Below, in pieces: positions 8,863-11,273 of a stretch of DNA of 11,273 nucleotides; within the stretch, counting starts at the first letter, position 1, and every line of letters begins with the position of its first letter. The notes under the pieces are model-generated. The model made no database searches. It had not been told where the DNA came from and was given only the letters and a program-made list of their open reading frames with translations. Origin of the DNA: an uncultured Gemmatimonadota bacterium. GTDB taxonomy: Bacteria; Gemmatimonadota; Gemmatimonadetes; Gemmatimonadales; Gemmatimonadaceae. Where the stretch lies: contig CAMLEQ010000090.1 in assembly GCA_946479015.1 (NCBI GenBank), forward strand, positions 1-11,273, in the 5' to 3' direction. The position numbers were made by a program, and so were the translations under genes.

Positions 8863-10487
8863 TGCGGCGCGCGGCGTTCCGGCGCGCCATCGCCGGCGCG
8901 GGCACGCTCCTCTGCGCGCTCGCCCCGGCGGCCGCGGCGCAGCATCCGCTGGTGGGGCTCCCGCTCGAGGACCCCGCGTACGTGCAGCTCGACGCGCTCG
9001 TGCGCGCCGGATGCGGCGCGGCGCGGGTGTCGGCGTTCCGCCCGTTCCTGGTGAAGGACATCCGCCACGCCATCGCGGCGGCGGCGCGCGAGCGCGCGTG
9101 CCGCGGTCGCGTGCTCGACGCGCTCTCGGCGCGCTTCGCCGCCGACAGCGCCGCGGCGGTGGACACCGCGCCCCCCCGCGGGTTCGCCCTCGGCGCCGCG
9201 GCGACGCTGCGCGGCACCGCGCTGCACGGCGGCGAATTCCGCCCGCTCTGGCGCGACATCCGCGCCACCGGCGCCGGCGATCCCACCGCGCTCGGGGTGG
9301 CGCGCCTGCGCCTCACCTGGAGCGGTGGGCCGAATCTGGTGGCGGTCTCCGAGGCGTACGGCGAGACGGAGCGGCGCAACGATCCCACCGTGCGCGCCAA
9401 GCCGTTCCGCCACACCTCGGGGGTGATCGACTTCTCCGACGCGTACCTCTCCGGGAAGCTCGGCCCGCTCGTGCTCTCGGCGGGGCGCGCGCGCGAGGCG
9501 TGGCTGGGGGACGGCACCGAATCGCTGGTACTGTCGGCCAACGGTCCGGCGCTCGACCGGATCTCCCTCGATGCGCAGTGGTCGCGCTTCGAGTTCCGCG
9601 CCTTCGTCGCGTCCATCGACGACGTGGTGCTCACGCCGGCGCTCGACAGCCTCGCCGACAGCGTGGGCTCGCGCCGGTACCACCGGATGATGATCGGCCA
9701 CGCGCTCACCTGGAGGCCGACCGGACACCTGGAGATGACCCTCGGCGAGACGGGGCTCATCCCGCGACAGGGTGGAGGAGTGGACCTCGCGTTCGCGAAC
9801 CCGCTCATGGTCTACCAGGTGACGCAGAACGACCGGACGCGCGGGGGCGACCCGGCGGCCAACGTCAACCTCACCGCGTTCGGCGCCGTGCGCGCGAACG
9901 CGGGGCGCGCCTCGCTCCAGGGGGAGCTGCTCGTCGACGACATCCAGATCGACGCGAACGATCGGAAGCGGTTCCCGGACCTGCTCGCCTGGAACGTGCG
10001 CGCCACCACGGCGCTCCCCCTGCCGGTCCCTGCCTCCGTGGGACTCCAGTACCGCCGCGTGGGGAGCTACACGTACTTCGAGCGCTTCTACTCGAACACG
10101 TGGCAGCAGTACGACGAGCCGGTGGGCTCGGAGCTCGGCCCCGACGCCGACCTCGCGCGCCTGTTCGGTGAGCTGTGGCCCACGGGACGCGTCCGGCTCT
10201 CGGCGGGGATCGGACGGTGGCGCCGCGGCGCGCAGCGCATCGACAGGCGACCTCCCCCCGACCGGGCGGGGCACGCCGGCGATCCCTTCCCGAGCACCAC
10301 CGCGGACCGCCCCGAGGTGCAGCGTGCCTGGCTCGGCGACGTGGGCGCCGAATGGCTTCACGCCGTGTTCCCGGTGTCGATACGCCTCGAGGGCGCGCGC
10401 GTGACGAATGCGAACAACGTGGCGGCGCCGGCGCGCACCCTCGTCCGGGTGCAGGTCACGGGGAGCTGGCGCTTCCGGTATCCCTGA
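8862..10487 (+). CDS. Wzi-like capsule assembly outer-membrane protein
   Basis: A 541-residue exported protein. The N-terminus has Arg-rich residues 2-8, a hydrophobic core and an AAAA-Q stretch, consistent with Sec signal peptidase I cleavage near residue 26; C18 lacks a lipobox. A mostly helical segment follows (about 30-95) with a possible disulfide pair C50/C80, then a long run of alternating amphipathic strands as in outer-membrane barrels. LEMTLGETGLIPR, DLAFANPLMVY (308-318) and GELLVDDIQID (354-364) resemble the core of the Wzi capsule-assembly family. Wzi in E. coli anchors capsule at the surface; here the role is inferred. A Pro/Arg/Asp-rich stretch near 455-485 is probably a loop. 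ATG 8862 overlaps the dehydratase TGA as TGATG, indicating coupled translation; a GTG at 8859 is the alternative. A generic barrel of other function is possible. Confidence 0.75.
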   Translation: MRRAAFRRAIAGAGTLLCALAPAAAAQHPLVGLPLEDPAYVQLDALVRAGCGAARVSAFRPFLVKDIRHAIAAAARERACRGRVLDALSARFAADSAAAVDTAPPRGFALGAAATLRGTALHGGEFRPLWRDIRATGAGDPTALGVARLRLTWSGGPNLVAVSEAYGETERRNDPTVRAKPFRHTSGVIDFSDAYLSGKLGPLVLSAGRAREAWLGDGTESLVLSANGPALDRISLDAQWSRFEFRAFVASIDDVVLTPALDSLADSVGSRRYHRMMIGHALTWRPTGHLEMTLGETGLIPRQGGGVDLAFANPLMVYQVTQNDRTRGGDPAANVNLTAFGAVRANAGRASLQGELLVDDIQIDANDRKRFPDLLAWNVRATTALPLPVPASVGLQYRRVGSYTYFERFYSNTWQQYDEPVGSELGPDADLARLFGELWPTGRVRLSAGIGRWRRGAQRIDRRPPPDRAGHAGDPFPSTTADRPEVQRAWLGDVGAEWLHAVFPVSIRLEGARVTNANNVAAPARTLVRVQVTGSWRFRYP

Positions 10488-10547
10488 CAGCGCGCCGGAC
10501 GTGGTGCGATGGTGAAGCGAAGCCCACCGACGCCACTCCGGCTTTCC

Positions 10548-10569
10548 GGTCGCGCGATCCGGCGCGATC
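10548..10569 (+). other. Hairpin between the Wzi-like gene and ugd
   Basis: GGTCGCGC (10548-10555) pairs with GCGCGATC (10562-10569), an 8-bp stem with one G-U pair and the loop GATCCG. A smaller CCGG-CTTT-CCGG hairpin lies directly before it (10538-10549), sharing two bases with the larger stem so that the two could compete. No T-run follows, so it is not a standard intrinsic terminator, though it could mark the end of the upstream transcript. It sits immediately before the putative ugd promoter. Confidence 0.35.
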
Positions 10570-10570
10570 A

Positions 10571-10599
10571 TTGCCCGTAGCGTCGGTGCGGGATAGCTT
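10571..10599 (+). promoter_or_regulatory. Possible sigma-70-type promoter for ugd
   Basis: TTGCCC (10571-10576, four of six matches to TTGACA) is separated by 17 bases from TAGCTT (10594-10599, three of six matches to TATAAT, keeping the first two bases and the last T). The spacing is ideal and the 164-base gap is the longest in the window, so a promoter is expected here. The -10 match is weak. A start near 10606 would leave about 45 bases of leader. Apart from this and the neighbouring hairpins, the 10488-10651 gap shows nothing recognisable. Confidence 0.35.
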
Positions 10600-10651
10600 C
10601 AATCCCTGAGCGAACTTCGCTGCACTCCACGACATCAACCCCTGATTGCCC

Positions 10652-11273
10652 GTGCGTATCGCGGTCGTAGGGACGGGATACGTCGGCCTCGTGGTCGGCG
10701 CCTGTCTGGCGGAGACCGGTAACGACGTCATCGGCGCGGACGTCGACCGGAACAAGATCGAACGGCTACAACGCAACGAGCTGCCCATCTACGAGCCAGG
10801 GCTCGACGACCTGGTGGAGCGGAATCAAGCTCACGGCCGGCTGTCGTTCACCACCGACATCCCGGCGGCGATCGGCGCCGCCGAGGTGGTGTTCATCGCC
10901 GTCGGCACCCCCCCGGACGAGGACGGATCCGCCGATCTCCGGCACGTGCTGGGCGTCGCGGAGCAGATCGGGGAGCACATGCAGCGCGAGCTCGTGGTGG
11001 TCACCAAGTCCACGGTGCCGGTGGGCACCGCCGCCAAGGTGGCCAAGGCGGTGGGCAAGCGCGCGCGCTTCCCGTTCCACCTGTGCTCCAACCCCGAGTT
11101 CCTCAAGGAGGGCGCGGCGGTGGAGGACTTCATGCGCCCCGACCGGGTGGTGCTCGGCGTCGAGACCGATCATGCCCGCTCGGTGATGGCGGAGCTGTAC
11201 GCGCCGTTCGTGCGCACGGGGAAGCCGATCATCTTCATGGACATCCCCTCCGCGGAGATGACCAAGTACGCCG
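10652..11273 (+). CDS. ugd: UDP-glucose 6-dehydrogenase, N-terminal part (3' truncated by window edge)
   Basis: An open frame of 207 codons runs off the window without a stop. It would oxidise UDP-glucose to UDP-glucuronate with two NAD+, in the cytoplasm. Seen: MRIAVVGTGYVGLVVGACLAE with the NAD-binding glycines G7, G9 and G12; the aspartates of IGADVDRNKI that hold the NAD ribose; LPIYEPGLDDLV; VGTPPDEDGSADL; TKSTVPVGTA; and SNPEFLKEGAAVEDFMRPDR, which places this with the UDP-glucose rather than the UDP-GlcNAc dehydrogenases. The end, AEMTKYA, begins the central helix; the catalytic Cys lies beyond the window. GTG at 10652 gives the normal family N-terminus; an in-frame TTG at 10646 would add two residues. 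No Shine-Dalgarno is visible. The 164-base gap upstream suggests its own transcription unit, though the role matches the neighbouring polysaccharide genes. Confidence 0.93.
   Translation, partial: MRIAVVGTGYVGLVVGACLAETGNDVIGADVDRNKIERLQRNELPIYEPGLDDLVERNQAHGRLSFTTDIPAAIGAAEVVFIAVGTPPDEDGSADLRHVLGVAEQIGEHMQRELVVVTKSTVPVGTAAKVAKAVGKRARFPFHLCSNPEFLKEGAAVEDFMRPDRVVLGVETDHARSVMAELYAPFVRTGKPIIFMDIPSAEMTKYA

Noticed and set aside
8862..8945. The Wzi-like protein as a lipoprotein, because of a Cys in its signal peptide.
   Set aside because: The residues before C18 are T-L-L, not a lipobox (Ala, Gly or Ser is needed just before Cys); an ordinary signal peptidase I site fits better.
9171..9177. A run of seven C within the Wzi-like gene, considered as a phase-variation tract.
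   Set aside because: An equal C7 run occurs in ugd (10908-10914), where it encodes the conserved Thr-Pro-Pro motif. Runs of this length are expected in GC-rich DNA and the frame is intact.
6802..10571. Long minus-strand frames opposite the dehydratase and the Wzi-like gene.
   Set aside because: Shadows of well-supported + strand genes; skewed composition and no motif.
10570..10653. The 9-mer ATTGCCCGT repeated at 10570-10578 and 10645-10653, considered as an att-like or regulator repeat.
   Set aside because: The second copy includes the ugd start region, there is no flanking inverted repeat or mobile gene, and similarity does not extend convincingly.

Overview
The window is GC-rich, densely packed and coded entirely on the + strand. 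It looks like a chromosomal segment of a Gram-negative bacterium: it carries two ribosomal protein genes, a housekeeping carB, and an exported beta-barrel protein of the capsule-assembly (Wzi) type. The GC richness, the near absence of Shine-Dalgarno sequences and the gene mix would fit a Gemmatimonadota-like organism, but that placement is a guess from general impression and was not tested.

Layout. (1) 1-446: the end of rplQ (L17), then rpmB (L28, zinc-ribbon form), closed by a strong intrinsic terminator. (2) 447-506: a short leader with a hairpin. (3) 507-5661: gmd, rmd and carB in a tightly coupled run, with gmd/rmd nearly touching and rmd/carB overlapping by 17 bases. (4) 5662-5701: a 40-base spacer that is mostly a perfect heptamer tandem repeat, directly against the next start codon. 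(5) 5702-10487: a DegT-family sugar aminotransferase, a membrane-bound WbpM/PglF-type UDP-sugar 4,6-dehydratase, and a Wzi-like outer-membrane protein whose start codon overlaps the dehydratase stop codon. (6) 10488-10651: a 164-base gap with a hairpin and a possible promoter. (7) 10652-11273: the first 207 codons of ugd, running off the window.

How the genes work together. Apart from carB and the ribosomal genes, everything serves nucleotide-sugar supply and export of a surface polysaccharide. Gmd and Rmd would make GDP-6-deoxyhexose (most likely GDP-D-rhamnose) from GDP-mannose. The dehydratase with the aminotransferase would make a UDP-linked 6-deoxy amino sugar. Ugd would make UDP-glucuronate. 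The Wzi-like protein would act at the outer membrane where the polymer is assembled or attached. CarB makes carbamoyl phosphate for pyrimidines and arginine; its place among sugar genes is the main oddity of gene order, perhaps linked to UTP demand for UDP-sugars.

No mobile element, CRISPR array, tRNA or phage gene was seen. I do not see a clearly new biological system here; the points most worth a second look are the G-quadruplex-capable repeat at the aminotransferase start, the embedded carB, and the translational coupling of the dehydratase to the Wzi-like barrel.
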